Positions 34,766 to 54,567 of a stretch of 64,000 nt of DNA are shown piece after piece. The stretch spans positions 298,256 through 362,255 of the forward strand of contig QANZ01029088.1 in NCBI GenBank assembly GCA_003254925.1, in the 5' to 3' direction. Below the pieces are notes generated by a model, which ran no database searches, was not told the origin of the DNA, and was given only the letters and a program-made list of their open reading frames with translations. A program made the translations under genes and the position numbers. The stretch's first letter is position 1. The number at the start of each line of letters is the position of its first letter. Source of the DNA: Chamaecrista fasciculata (taxonomy: Eukaryota > Streptophyta > Magnoliopsida > Fabales > Fabaceae).

Positions 34766-36061
34766 ATTAAGTCATGAGTATCCCGTCTATCCGTGTGCAG
34801 AAAATTTTAACAAATTTTAATTCTTATTTTATTTTGTTGCATTTGGATTTGAATAAAGATATGATCAAATTTATGAAACAAACGACTCATTTACAAGGCT
34901 CGATTTTATGGCTGATTTAATCTCGTTTGACGATAACTTTAACTAGGTAAAAAAAAATTTATCAAAGTATTTGAATTTGAAAGAGAGAAATATAATCATT
35001 TTCAATAGTTAGAAATCAATGACAAAACTTTTAATAATCATTAAGGACCAAAATAGAATGAAAAAATATTAGGAACCAAAAAAGGGAGCTTTGGATAGAT
35101 ATTAGGGATCAAAATAAATTTTTGACCTAATTTTAAAGTGATGAAAAAAATACTTCAAACTTTTAGTTTTATGAAAAAATTATTTTGATTGACATTTTCA
35201 TTCATAAAGAAAATTTAATATTTTTTTAATGATAGATATTATTAAATATAACTAATTAATTTCAAATTTTAATTAACTAAAATATAATAAAAAGCATAAA
35301 ATTTAAAAGGAATCAATTTATTTTTAATAAAAAAATTTATACTAAATCAAGTTTTCTAATGACTTTAGTCATTTTTCAAGAGACTTTTTATACAGTAACT
35401 AAACTCTAAGATATTATATACATTTTAATTTATTTGACATATATAAGTCACTAAGCATGGATAATTTCTATAAAAATCAATTAAAAAGATATTCCTTTTA
35501 TAATTTCAACACATACAACATTACAACCAGAGTAATATAAATACATCAAAAAAATTGTCAGCACAAAAATTTACAGAAGATCTTGAAAGTTGGCTTCCGG
35601 AGAGTGAATTTGAATGAGGGAATGTAAAACTGACAAAAAAAATATCTCAAGAAACTCTTGAAAATTTAATACATATCAAAATAAATCCCTTCCCCTTTCA
35701 TTCCTACTACAAAACACATTTGTAAATTGTAATTGTAAGCTTTCACTGCAGTGGCGTTGCTCTGATGAATGTTTTCATGATAATGATGCTACTCAATGCC
35801 AATGTCAACCTTCCAAGCTCTTTAACATTCTGTGTGCCATTGAAAACTTTTTCTAGCCAGAGTTCTTCCCAAACAATTAGAGATGGTTAACTCAAATAAT
35901 AGCTTCAAGTGATTCTCAGTAGATCAAGCTAACTCAAATAATAGCTGACATACTTACACGTCTCTTTATGATTGGCTTGATCTACTTATCCATCATAGAT
36001 AAGATTAATCTAGTTTCTTTTTTTTTTTATTCCTTTGAAGAAACATAGAGGCTCATGAAAT
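34766..36061. other. Intergenic, includes 3' UTR of the downstream-facing gene
   Basis: No coding exon is recognised. The right part (about 35550-36061) probably holds the 3' UTR of the threonylcarbamoyl transferase gene transcribed on minus. Confidence 0.5.
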
Positions 36062-43904
<7,843 letters not shown>

Positions 43905-44085
43905 ATTGGATAGAGAAGGCTAGTGACAGTATAGTGTGTATATATGGCTCAGAAGCAGTTTCTCTACACATACGATATTGGCTCAAGGGAAGAGAACCAA
44001 TTCAACGAAGACATGTTGAGCTTGCGCCCTCACACTCTCTCACCTTGTGTCATCTCTTTTTCTATTTAGTTATAAAAAAAGGGTC

Positions 44086-44496
44086 AAAATGAAAATTTGG
44101 TCCCATATCTTTTACTAAGTTCCCAAATTGGTCCTATATCTTTTTTGGTTGCACTTTTGGTCTCATATCTTCACAAAAGGTTCCAATTTGGTCCCATAAC
44201 ATTTTTTGTCTCATATCTTTTGGTTAGGTTGTAGAATTTGTCTCATGTCTTTACAAAAGGATCGATTGTTAATTGATCCTTTTACAAAGTTATGAGATCA
44301 CTTATGCACCTAACTCAAAGATATAGGACTAATTCTGTAATGGACCCAAAGATATGAGACAAAATCTACAACAAAAAAAATATGATACCAAATTGGGACC
44401 TAACCTAAAGATATGGGACAAAAAATGCAACAAAAAAAGATATAGGGCCAAATTGAGAACTGAGCAAAAGATATGAGACCAAATTTATACTTTCGC
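44086..44496. mobile_element. Inverted-repeat MITE (15503 family)
   Basis: GTCAAAATGAAAATTTGGTC on the left mirrors GACCAAATTTATACTTTCGC on the right, with repeated CATATCTTTT / AAAGATATG phrases in both arms. It lies just upstream of the threonylcarbamoyl transferase gene. Confidence 0.75.
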
Positions 44497-44499
44497 AAA

Positions 44500-45232
44500 A
44501 GAATCTTTTTTTCTATTTCTTGTTCTTTTCTTAAGACTTTTTTTTCTAATAAAAAAGAAAGAAGTTTTCCCTTTCGTGTTTATATTTTATAAAATTATTA
44601 TAAAAATACTTTCAAAATGTAATTTGATTTTAGTTGTTAACGATCTTAATTGGATAAAAAAATATTTCTTCCAAAGTTAGCACATAGCTTTAAATTTCTT
44701 ATATTCGAACTTCAAACTAGGGATATGAGTAACTTAACTTGTTTGACTGTGAAATGAGTTATTTACTTTTGGAACTCGATTTGATCCCATTAGTTAATGA
44801 TTCCAAAATACTTATCAAAAGAAACTCGTAACTTTAAATTCATCGTATTTGAGCTTCAAAAAAGAAAAGATATGACCATATTAAGTATTGTTAGGATCAA
44901 TTTGAAACATCATAAAAACTTATAGGACCAATCTAAAACAAATGAAAGATAAATGACCAATTTGAAATCTACTCTATACATAAGAGACCAATTTGAGGAT
45001 GATGGATTCACCGTAGTGAGTTTGGTTGGCTGCAATGGACCTGTTGTGTGAAATAGAAATTCCAAAACTCACAGTTACATTAATCTCACACTTTAATGAA
45101 ATTGTGAATCTTGGGATCCATGTCTCACACTGCAGGTAAACCCACTGAAGGTCCACTTTGGCCATATATTATTAATTTATTATCTGTCTAGGTCTTCGGC
45201 CGTCAAAGTGCTTTTGCCTTATTATTAATTGA
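44500..45232. other. Intergenic, nothing recognised
   Basis: AT-rich DNA with no exon, RNA gene or element end that I can support. Confidence 0.45.
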
Positions 45233-45570
45233 AGAATATACCTCCATGTCTTACGTTTATTTAAAACTTCGACTGTAAACACATACACACACCACATCAA
45301 CTACTGATACTTAAAGCAAATATTCATTAACAGGGAAGACATCCCAAGCTCTTTGTTACATGTTCCATAGAACTAACACACTATTATGCCATACGGACTT
45401 TCTAAGCAGCTGAAACACAAGTAATCTGAACTCTTTATATGGTTTGCTTCAACAACCGGAAAGTGAGAAATCAACGTCTTCCTGAAAACTAAGCTTATTC
45501 TGTGCATCAAAGAAAGTGAAGTCTATCTATTGTATGAAGTACCAACTTGCATAGACTTATCATTTCATTA
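45233..45570 (-). pseudogene. Relic of an arginase 3' UTR
   Basis: The segment matches the arginase 3' UTR at 49575-49935. Shared blocks include CAGGGAAGA, TTTGTTACATGTTCCATAGA, AACTAAGCTTA, and GACTTATCATTT at the right end. The similarity stops exactly where the arginase stop codon would be. No arginase coding sequence follows; the F-box gene begins about 150 bases further right. Confidence 0.85.
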
Positions 45571-45721
45571 CATATTATTTATATTTAAAAAAAAAATAAA
45601 ATAAAAAACATAACATAATACAAATTAGCAATTAATTTGTCCTAAAGCCTTGCATTGCCTTCCACTCTCCCTCTATATACTAATAAGTAATAATATAAAG
45701 GACACGTACACTTTTCTTCCA

Positions 45722-48089
45722 TTAATTGTTTATAGACCTAAACTCAACCCCTTCAACTACAATGCCTTCTTTTAAATAATCACAATTAGTCTCCCATATT
45801 CTAAACTCAACTAAGCCACCATCTTCATTTTCATTGAAGAAGTCACCCATCTCTACTTCCATCCATCCATCTTCTCTTTGCTGAACACCGGTCGCGCCGA
45901 TTTCTGGAGGGTCTAAAATCACTCTTTTGGGAGATGAGTTTGTGTTTCCTTCATAACTGACAGAAAACTCCACATACCTATCATTGAAACCATCCAGTGG
46001 TTCTTCAAACTTAAAGAGGAAGAATACTGCATATTTTGTTTTGGGGGACAGAAGTTTGGCCTCCAAGCTTCCCCTCACTTCAAACCACCACACATAGTTG
46101 AGTTTTGCCACTTGAGAAAATCTGTAAATACAGATCATGTTACCAACAAGTGAACTTTCAACAACCATAATATTGAGAAATATAGTCTCTAATAACTAGA
46201 CTATTGTGATGGCATCCAAAATGATAACAACTGATTACCAAAAAAAAATGATAACAACTAATTTTCACTAAATTTATAGAAGAAATCTAAACAGTTATGA
46301 CCTTTCAGATACAAAGATTAAGTGCTAATGTCCAATCTTTGGCTAATAATTAGTCAAATTATATATAGATCAGAAAGTCACAACTTCTATCCAGTTTATT
46401 TTGCTTATTGTAAATGATTTAATAATCATTTATAAATAACACTATTTTCATCCTTCAACTATTTAATGCGGAACTCATATATCACTAACTATAGGCCACA
46501 CTTAGGTAAAGTTCTTTATATCTTTGCTATAAAATTCCCAATAAATATTTGACACGTGACAAAAACTTTATAAATGATAAAGAGAATATTAAATATACCT
46601 TTTTATATAACTAATCATATAAGAGAGAATATAAATGAAGCTTGTGATTAAAAAAATATAATTTTTCCACTAACTATTCTAACATAAGATACTTTCCTGA
46701 AAGCAAGGGCTAGATGTTGAGAGATAGATCAAAATATGTCTATCTAAGACATTAGATATTATTGAGTGACACTTTTATTGTCTATCTTTCTCAGTAAAGA
46801 ACATATGATACTTTGACCAGTTAGTTTAAGAATTGAGGTTAATATCTATTTAACGAACAGATCAGCTCAATCTATTATTTATTGGTAGTTCTTGTAAACA
46901 ATGTTTCTCCTCTTTCCTGAATCTTGATAATAGTAGCATCAATACAAATAATGAAATTTCCATCAATCATGTAAAGCAGAAGGATGCAAACAGAGAAGCA
47001 TACCTAGACTCTGGTACAGAAATCCAATCCCAATACGCTGGTACATCTCCCCATATGATGGTGAGGCCCTTTGCACCAACGACGTAGCACTTTCTACCAC
47101 TCTCTTTTTCCAAGGAAAAACTCTGATCCATCCACATCAATAGTATATTAATTTACACAGAAGGAAGATTTCAAATTAAACTGAACTAAATGTTGTAAAA
47201 CCCGGGAGATGGATCCTCCTCTATAATTGAGAAATCACACATTTTCTCTGCATGCAAATTTCAACATCTCAAAATATGAAATGCTTAGTTTCATTTAAAA
47301 TTAGAAAATATTGTAACAGTTTTGCCCTGAAAATTGCCTAAATACAGAGAAATTAAGAGAAGAAGATCTGTTTTCGCAGGACCGGACTATCAAATTGGTA
47401 GATTGTTAACCGTGACTCAAAGCAACTCGAATCCAATCGAATTGGCCCAGTCAAATTAAAAATTGGAAAAATTGAGCCCTGGGCAATATTGGACCCATTT
47501 TTTTAGATATTTTTGTTGTGCAAAACCTGCAACACATCTAGTCAAAAGAGCACGCAAACATAACAGTATAACTTTTTTAATTTCCAGCTGAAAAACAAAT
47601 TAATGCACTTATCAGAAGCTAAAAATCCCAATAAAACAAGAAGGATTTGAAATCTTGAATTCTCCTTGACCCGTTGACCGTAATTAGTTCTTATCACTCC
47701 TAACAAGTTCAATACAAATGTCAAATACACACACAACAACAGAATCGATCGAGATCTCGTCCAGTCTCACAATCGGTAGACCTCAAACGCCATAAGCAAA
47801 AAACAGTAACTATGAGTTTCAAGTATGTTACCATGTTGCCATTGGCAATAAGAAGAGGATGATCAGAAAGATGAAGGAAAAGCTGCTTCATGGAGAGGAA
47901 ATTTAGGTCAGGATGTGGAGAAGAGGATTGAGCTATGATGTCTTTAATATCGGAGGGCAGAAATCTATGCCACGCAGAATCGGAATCGGCGGATTCTTTG
48001 AAGGTAGAAGAAACGAGGGATGATCGAGCAGCATCTTTTGGAGAAGTGAAGGAGATGACATTGGAGATGCAATCAGCCGGCAAATCCAT
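45722..48089 (-). CDS. F-box protein with PP2 (phloem protein 2-like) domain
   Basis: Three exons on minus: 48089-47832, 47122-47004 and 46121-45722, 777 bases (258 aa), in frame with GT-AG introns. Residues 1-45 are an F-box (MDLPADCISNVISFTSPKDA, then SLVSSTFKESADSDSAWHRFLPSD), which would bind SKP1 in an SCF E3 ligase. From about residue 87 the PP2 domain follows: SFSLEKESGRKCYVVGAKGL, IIWGDVPAYWDW, and the C-terminal half ending RIWETNCDYLKEGIVVEGVE. PP2 domains are lectin-like and may recognise glycans; the substrate is unknown. The start is the first ATG before the F-box; a frame without an ATG extends upstream. The family is large and fast-evolving, so I give no symbol. Confidence 0.94.
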
Positions 48090-48719
48090 CTTCTTCTTCT
48101 TCTTCGCCTTAATTCCCTCCTCACACACACTCTGATATATATGAGCAAACGATGTACGATGACTTCTGACTTATAATTCCAGCTAATGCATATTATTATT
48201 AACTTTTAAATTTCAACTCATTTTCTATGATCTAAAGGTGAAAATCTCAAATTTGGTTCTAAATTTATGCCATAAATTTCAAATTGTTCATAAATATTTT
48301 ATAATTTCAACTCATTCTTATACATTTTTATAAATTTTTAAATTAATCACAAACTTATTTTTATGACACAATATGACCTCATGTCCTCATTTATTAATGA
48401 TAGTATTATCTATATATATATATATTGAAATAATTCAATAATACATTCATATTTATGTATTTTTATTTGTTTAGTTATAGATAAAATAATTGATAAAACA
48501 TATTTTATATTAATAAAAAATAATTTATTATAATAATTTCTATAAACCTTTATTACTACCGAGTCGTATACCACTGCTATATGTTTTGAATTGCTCTGTA
48601 GGATGTACCGTTCGAAGTCTAGCAATAATTCTTCTCCCAATTCCCACGGAAAGAATTTTGCATAACAAAAGCTTCTATGAGAATTCTGGTGAATGCTTAG
48701 AAAATTTGATATAATGCTT

Positions 48720-49260
48720 TTTTGACTTTTTCAAATTTGAATTCCCATCATTGTATATGCGAGGTTTTTTGCCTTTTATGTGGCTCACCTGATGACTCTA
48801 TTTCCCACACTTCTCTCGGTTGTAGTTTTGCCAAGGCAATTTGGTTTGGTCTTCCATCTTCTATTAGATCTAGTTCGAGGCTGCATATGATCCAAAGATG
48901 GCTCCATGGTTAGATTAAACGATGGAAGAGAAATATGTCACTCTATAATGAGGTCCGATTAACCATTCTAGTGACATTGGATGTCATTTGGATGCTAGAG
49001 AACAAGAAAGCATGGAAGCGTGCTAAGATCTCGCCTTTGACAACGTTCAAGATTATCACCTCCTATATGTCTTATTATGTTAGCATTTTTAATTGTAATC
49101 TTTATATTTCAGACTCTACTAAGTTGAGGATAGAGGCCCAGTATTCGTTGCTTCTCCTAGCACTGATATAAACAGGTTTAGCCGTAGGCTCTTCATGGTG
49201 GGTAACTCATTTAACCTGAACCCAGATCTCTCTAGTCCTCAACTTTTCTATGTTAGTTGG
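48720..49260 (+). mobile_element. LINE reverse-transcriptase 3' fragment
   Basis: The plus strand reads FCLLCGSPDDSISHTSLGC then FAKAIWFGLPSS, the zinc-binding domain after the reverse transcriptase of plant L1-like elements, followed by a degenerate region with a few stops. Most of the element is absent. Confidence 0.7.
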
Positions 49261-49574
49261 TTACCGGTTTTTTGCTTAATCAAAATGATAAAAGGCACTT
49301 GACTTTATAATGGATCCCATACAATAAGCAGCTTGTCTGATCCAAATCCAACGATGATCATAGTTGCCAAAGTTTCAATTTAATTGCTTGGCTTAGCAGT
49401 GTGCTTCCCTGATTTCAAAGATGAACTATAAGCTTTTTTTTTTCTGCCCAAGCTAGAATAAAATAGACAAGGGCATCATCAGTAGTATTAAATATATTTG
49501 CTATCAGACTCTTAACAAAAAACAACATAACATGTTAACAATTTTCACAAATCAACATTTTATTATTAATACAA
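49261..49574. other. Intergenic, nothing recognised
   Basis: AT-rich DNA between the LINE fragment and the arginase 3' UTR. Confidence 0.45.
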
Positions 49575-49930
49575 AAATATTCCTCCATTGTCTTACTTTT
49601 ATTTAAAACTATGACTTTAAACACGTACACAACAATAATTGTTACAAGCAGGGAAGATATATGAGACCTTTCTTAAAACTAAGCTTACTCATTAGCAGGG
49701 AAGATATCACAACTATGACTTATTTAAAGCAAATACTCATTAGCAGGGAAGATATCACAAGCAGTTTGTTACATGTTCCATAGAGCGAGCTAACATAAAC
49801 TATGCCATATGGACTTCTCAACAACGGCAAGTGAGAAATCTATGACTTTCTTAAAACTAAGCTTACTCGATGCATCAAGCAATGAGAAGTCTATGTATTC
49901 AAGTATGAAGTACAATCTTGCAGAGACTTA

Positions 49931-50369
49931 TCATTTTGAAATCTGCGCTGCTAGTTCTCTCACCAGCTTGGCAGCTACCATGGCAGTCATTCCACCGACA
50001 ATGTCACGTTGAGGGTTAAATTCAACGACATCTCCACCAACGATATCACCTTGGAGATTGTGCAGGATGTTGAGGACATCACGAAACGAAAGACCCCCTG
50101 GCTCGATATGAGATACTCCGGGAGCATAGGCAGGATCAAGACAATCCACATCTATTGAAACGTATACACCTTTCACACCTTCCCCTAGTTTCTGCAAAAG
50201 AAAAATATAAAATAATTATGTTTCCAAACTCCTACATTTATACGTCTCTGAATCAAGCCATTAGTCCAAATAGATAGCACATCAACATGTAAGAGTTCTG
50301 AGTATCTATGCTTGACAGACAGAGTCACATGAAACAAAGTGCACACACGTGTATGTACTATGAATGAGG

Positions 50370-50402
<33 letters not shown>

Positions 50403-53189
50403 CCAAGTTTTCTAAAACGTGACGATCTTTGGAAAATGTTCGCATTTCGAACTGCTCTACTCCAAATCTTTTGCCCTGTTCCCGTCCTTCAGGGTTTATT
50501 GATCTTATACCTACCTGAAACACAAAAATGAGCCAGAAGAATATGAAGAATATCATCAGAAAAAAGCTAAACATTTACTAACTCAGCCTGCCGTGATAGA
50601 TTTATCAAATGAAACTAATATCACAATTAGTGATGAAGCAAATCAAGAAAATGAAGCTAATTAAACCATTCATCATTTCTTTCCATGTTGCTTTTCTTGA
50701 AATCCCCCTGTTCTACGTAATTTATTGATCTCAGAGAAAGTGCAGGATCATTTTGAGACTCAGGTAGAAACAAGATAACTAGCTTCCAATAGAATCTGTG
50801 ATTTATAACAGAGATCACATAGCTGTTTTAAAGAGAAGTTCAGTTCACAGAACTCAAACTCGTTGGATGAATCACACACCATTGCAAACAATTTGTAGTA
50901 GTTCAAACTATTCAACAAGAAGGAATAATAAAGATATAAGCAGAGATGCAACTATCTTGTTATCTTATTAGGTTGGATAAAGAATTAAGCTCCTTCATTT
51001 GTAACATGATATATGCAGAAGCTCAAGAATTTTTCTATTTGTCTTCTCTGAAGATTAAGTCTTGACTGACTTAAGTTTATCATCTAAATAAAAGATCATT
51101 CAAGGCTCTAATGTGTCCTAAACCAGTGAATCAAAGTGATAAGATTTTACACTGAACCTACTTTTAGGAGGCTCAAAAAATTCTGTAAATATTATGAGAA
51201 CAAAAAATTGCCTGCAAAAGCCGCCGGGCATAGCCACCCTCCATGATTCGGGCAAAAGAAGATGCATGTGAATATTTGTTTCCTTCAAAGGCATCATAGA
51301 TATCAGGATGTGCATCCAAATGTAGAATATCAACAGGTCCTCCAAGCTTCTCGGACACAGCTCTGACAACAGGATAAGAAATTGAATGGTCCCCACCTAA
51401 AACCAACGGCCGTAATGGATCCTAGAAGAACATAGACATAATGAAAAATAAGATGTCAACAGACAGGTTGTAGGAAGACATTATGTTTCTTTTTTTTGCT
51501 ACAAATAATTTAATTCAATAATTCATGTGATAGAATTTTTTTTTTATCAAACAAGCTAAATACAAACACAAAATAGCATTTATAAACAAGTGAAGCCTTT
51601 TATGAAACAAATCCATTATGTCAAATATAACAATGCGAGTTCCAAATCATATGGATTATTTTCCAACCACGTTCAAATTATCACCAATAAGACAAATCTA
51701 TCGTTAAACATATTATCTATTTACTGTATTAATTGAATGGCTAGAATCAAGGAACTACAGATCTGGCTCAGTTAAGGACGGAGCAAAGCAAAAGCAATTT
51801 TTTATGACCAATCAATCAATGTGTGTTCACTCATTACAATTGATGACGATTTCAAATGAATGATAATTTAGATTTAAGACTTCATCTTATTCTGGAACTC
51901 CAGTTATAGTTGAATTGAGGCTATGAAAAACGAGCATGCCATGCAACAAGAACTGTAGAGCAGGAAGTTTCAAGTGCTCTGATTTCTCCATTTACCGTCT
52001 CCACAAACACACTGAGATACCTGAAGCATTCAACTACGGGAAGAATGCTGATAATTCTAAAGCAAAAGATTCCAGATAGATTTTCTAAATGATATCAAAA
52101 TGAAACTGTAAAGAATTAATTATGAAATATTTGTCTGGACTCTATCAATTTAAATTTATATAAATTGAGACAGATTTCATGGAAGAATGATAGTTTACTT
52201 CCTCCATTACTAGCTTGACAGATTCACTGATAACACTCATCAATCTGTCGTCTTCTACACCGCAGTCTCGAATTTCTTGGACAGGGACATCACCAACATC
52301 AGTTAGCACCCGTGGGTCAGTTAATTCCTTTCCTGCATTATCAGCATCAAGCTACTTTAAGTCATGAACTATCACACCCAAAATAAAAAGGCCCAGAATG
52401 AATTTTTGTGAAAGCACTCAAGCAAGACAATAAATCAGTGAGGTGTATGAGTACCCAATTACAGATATTGTTCCACATTCTTGAACCACCATAGGAGTGA
52501 AAATAAATAATAATAGGTAACCAGGTATAATACAGAAATTACAGTTGTACTTTGAGTGAAAAGGCAATATTTGCACCAATTCTTATGGAAATGGTTAGGA
52601 TTCCTGGATCTCTATCCTAAGAAGTTTGGTGCAGAGAATTCCTGAATCTAAATATGCAAGATATGGACCAACCTAAACTTAAACCCTTACTGAGAGTTCG
52701 ACTCTAAGTCCTAAGGCAAACCATATGCTTACCTTCTTCAGTTGATGAGTTTGTACTACCACACCAAATGGCCTCCCTAATGCGAGGAGGTGCAAATGCA
52801 GGCCCTTGAAGGAATGACGAATTATGTCCCAGAGGAACTCCAAGAAGAGATGGGCATGCTACAGCACCCCCTAAAGCACGCACAAGTTCTCCCTGAGGAA
52901 AAGCAACTTCAAAGCTTATTATAATCACCCTGGTCTATCAATGGTTATAACAATAATGGGCCAAATGACATGATAAAAAGATAGAAGAGACTTTAATCAA
53001 ACAGGATAAAAAAGCGTTCAAAATTCTAATAAAACGGTGACTTGCCTTAAGCTTTGCTCTTTCACGAATAAGTGTAAGTGAAGCATCTATCACACGATTT
53101 TGGCCTTTCTCCAGCAAAGCAGTAGGTACATTTGGAGCATTTAATTTCTGCAAGTAATGGATGCCTCTGCGTGCTATATTATATGACAT
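49931..53189 (-). CDS. ARGAH1: Arginase (agmatinase-type ureohydrolase family), mitochondrial
   Basis: Six coding exons on minus: 53189-53046, 52892-52733, 52332-52199, 51421-51212, 50514-50404 and 50191-49931, 1020 bases (339 aa), all in frame. The first ~25 residues (MSYNIARRGIHYLQKLN) form a basic mitochondrial presequence; EKGQNRVIDASLTLIRERAK follows. The manganese ligands are in GGDHS (His158), DAHPD (Asp182, His184, Asp186) and SIDVDCLDP (Asp267, Asp269). Arginase hydrolyses arginine to ornithine and urea and is used in nitrogen recycling and the wound response. Splice donors are unusual: introns after exons 1 and 4 start with GC (AAG|GCAAGT, CAG|GCAATT), and the one after exon 5 is GTCTCT inside a CT repeat. 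The ATG lies two bases after an acceptor (TTTATACAG), so the leader is spliced. Confidence 0.95.
50376..50402. repeat. (GA)n microsatellite overlapping a splice donor
   Basis: An uninterrupted GA run (CT on the coding strand) that starts inside the arginase exon 5 donor. The GT donor at 50403-50402 uses the last repeat base. Confidence 0.95.
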
Positions 53190-53207
53190 TTCTGTATAAA
53201 GAAACAA

Positions 53208-53816
53208 GGCTTAAGTACATTTTTGGTCCACTAACTTTCGCAAAGGTCTCAATTTGGTCCCCTAACTTTTTTTGTTGCAATTTTGGTCCCCTAACTTTCG
53301 CAAAGGTCTCAATTTGGTCTCTTAACTTTTCTTGTTGCAATTTTGGTCCCCTAACTTTCGCAAAGGTTTCAATTTGGTCCCCTAACTTTTTTTGTTGCAA
53401 TTTTGGTCCCCTAACTCTTGAAAACGTCTCACTATTGGTCCCAAGTGAACTTCCAAGTCATGAAAATGTCTCCGCATAATGGTCAGTTTTTAATCCACTT
53501 CACACATATTTGTCATGTCATCAGCCAACTCAACCTCTAGATCGGCACTAGCGGCAGATAATGGATGGAAAAAGTGCACTAGGGACCAACAGTGAGACAC
53601 TTTCAAAAGTTAGGAGACTAAAATTGCAACAAAAAAAGTTAGGGGACCAAATTGAGATCTTTGCAAAAGTTAAGGGACCAAAATTGCAACAAAAAAAGTT
53701 AGGGGACCAAATTGAGACCTTTGCGAAAGTTAGGGAACCAAAATTGCAACAAAAAAAGTTAGGGGACCAAATTGAGATCTTTACGAAAGTTAGGGGACCA
53801 AAAGTGCACTTAAGCC
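53208..53816. mobile_element. Mutator-like element with 9-bp target duplication, arginase leader intron
   Basis: The ends GGCTTAAGTACATTTTTGGT and ACCAAAAGTGCACTTAAGCC are inverted. AAGAAACAA flanks both sides (53199-53207 and 53817-53825). Each arm holds about three tandem copies of a ~60-bp phrase based on GGTCCCCTAACTTT and GCAAAGGTCTCAATTT. It ends 16 bases upstream of the splice acceptor for arginase exon 1. Confidence 0.93.
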
Positions 53817-54079
53817 AAGAAACAATAAATTATTATATCCACAAGCAAAAACCACTCTGTCAAAATTCTTTTACAGAAAGACTAGTTTAAGTCTCCAAGA
53901 TAATGCACCAGAACCCTAAAGTCCAGTGTATGATAATTAGGAAACCCAAGAAAAGCATCATTGAAATTTCCCATGTCCTCGCATCATCTAATTCATTTAA
54001 CCCAGAAATAAACTTCATCGTCACTTTTAGCCGTAGGCAATAAAAGTTTCGTTTATGGTGATTAAGGTATTCTTCAGAG

Positions 54080-54355
54080 TCAGAAACGCAAGTCCAACCA
54101 AACAGAATAGTCGCCGATGCTTTCCAATGCCGCCAAATGTCCCCAGCTAGGGTCCGACCGGACCGTCATCTGGATACCGGAGAACGCGGCGGCGTACACG
54201 ACGGCGCCACCGATTCCGTCGGTCAGGAAACTCCCCGGCGCGGCGACGTTGGCGAAGCTGCACAGCCTCCATGACTCCTTCAACAACGGCGTTGACGCCA
54301 GGAAAGTCGCGAGCATCTCGCTGCTCTCGAATGGTGAAGGTTCGTCGACATCCAT
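54080..54355 (-). pseudogene. PAD4: PAD4 (lipase-like immune regulator) N-terminal fragment
   Basis: A minus-strand frame of 91 codons starts MDVDEPSPFESSEMLATFLA and continues STPLLKESWRLCSFAN, FLTDGIGGAVVYAAAFSGIQ and PSWGHLAALESIGD. This resembles exon 1 of plant PAD4, the EDS1 partner in immunity. The similarity ends after ESIGD, and the frame stops 11 codons later. The catalytic-like GHSTGG region and the EP domain are absent, and no further exon is seen to the left. The segment is GC-rich, unlike its surroundings, and lies inside the predicted arginase leader intron. It looks like a captured or stranded gene fragment. The family call is from memory of the PAD4 N-terminus. Confidence 0.68.
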
Positions 54356-54567
54356 GGAATGGGAAGATGGAATAGTCGCCTTTGATTTCTACTTTTCCCG
54401 ATGAGTGTTCGCGAGAGAGAAAGACTAAATAGTAGTAAGCTTTGCTGTGATTTAGGATTTCATATGAATATGAATTGGACGCAGAGAAGGATTTAATATG
54501 AATGACTATTAAATGGCGAAAGTGCTAATTTTGTCCTCTAACCCAAATCAGTTTTATATTTTTTTTA

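Noticed and set aside
47721..48128. Extended F-box start beginning CEEGIKAKKKKK
   Set aside because: The extension begins with GTG; the first ATG is at 48089, directly before the F-box.
53179..53817. CRISPR-like spaced repeats
   Set aside because: The repeats form inverted arms of a eukaryotic transposable element and there are no unique spacers; the genome is a plant.
53561..53890. A 109-codon frame with repeats of KLGDQIETFAKV type
   Set aside because: It is a translation of tandem modules in a Mutator-like element arm, mirrored on the other strand.
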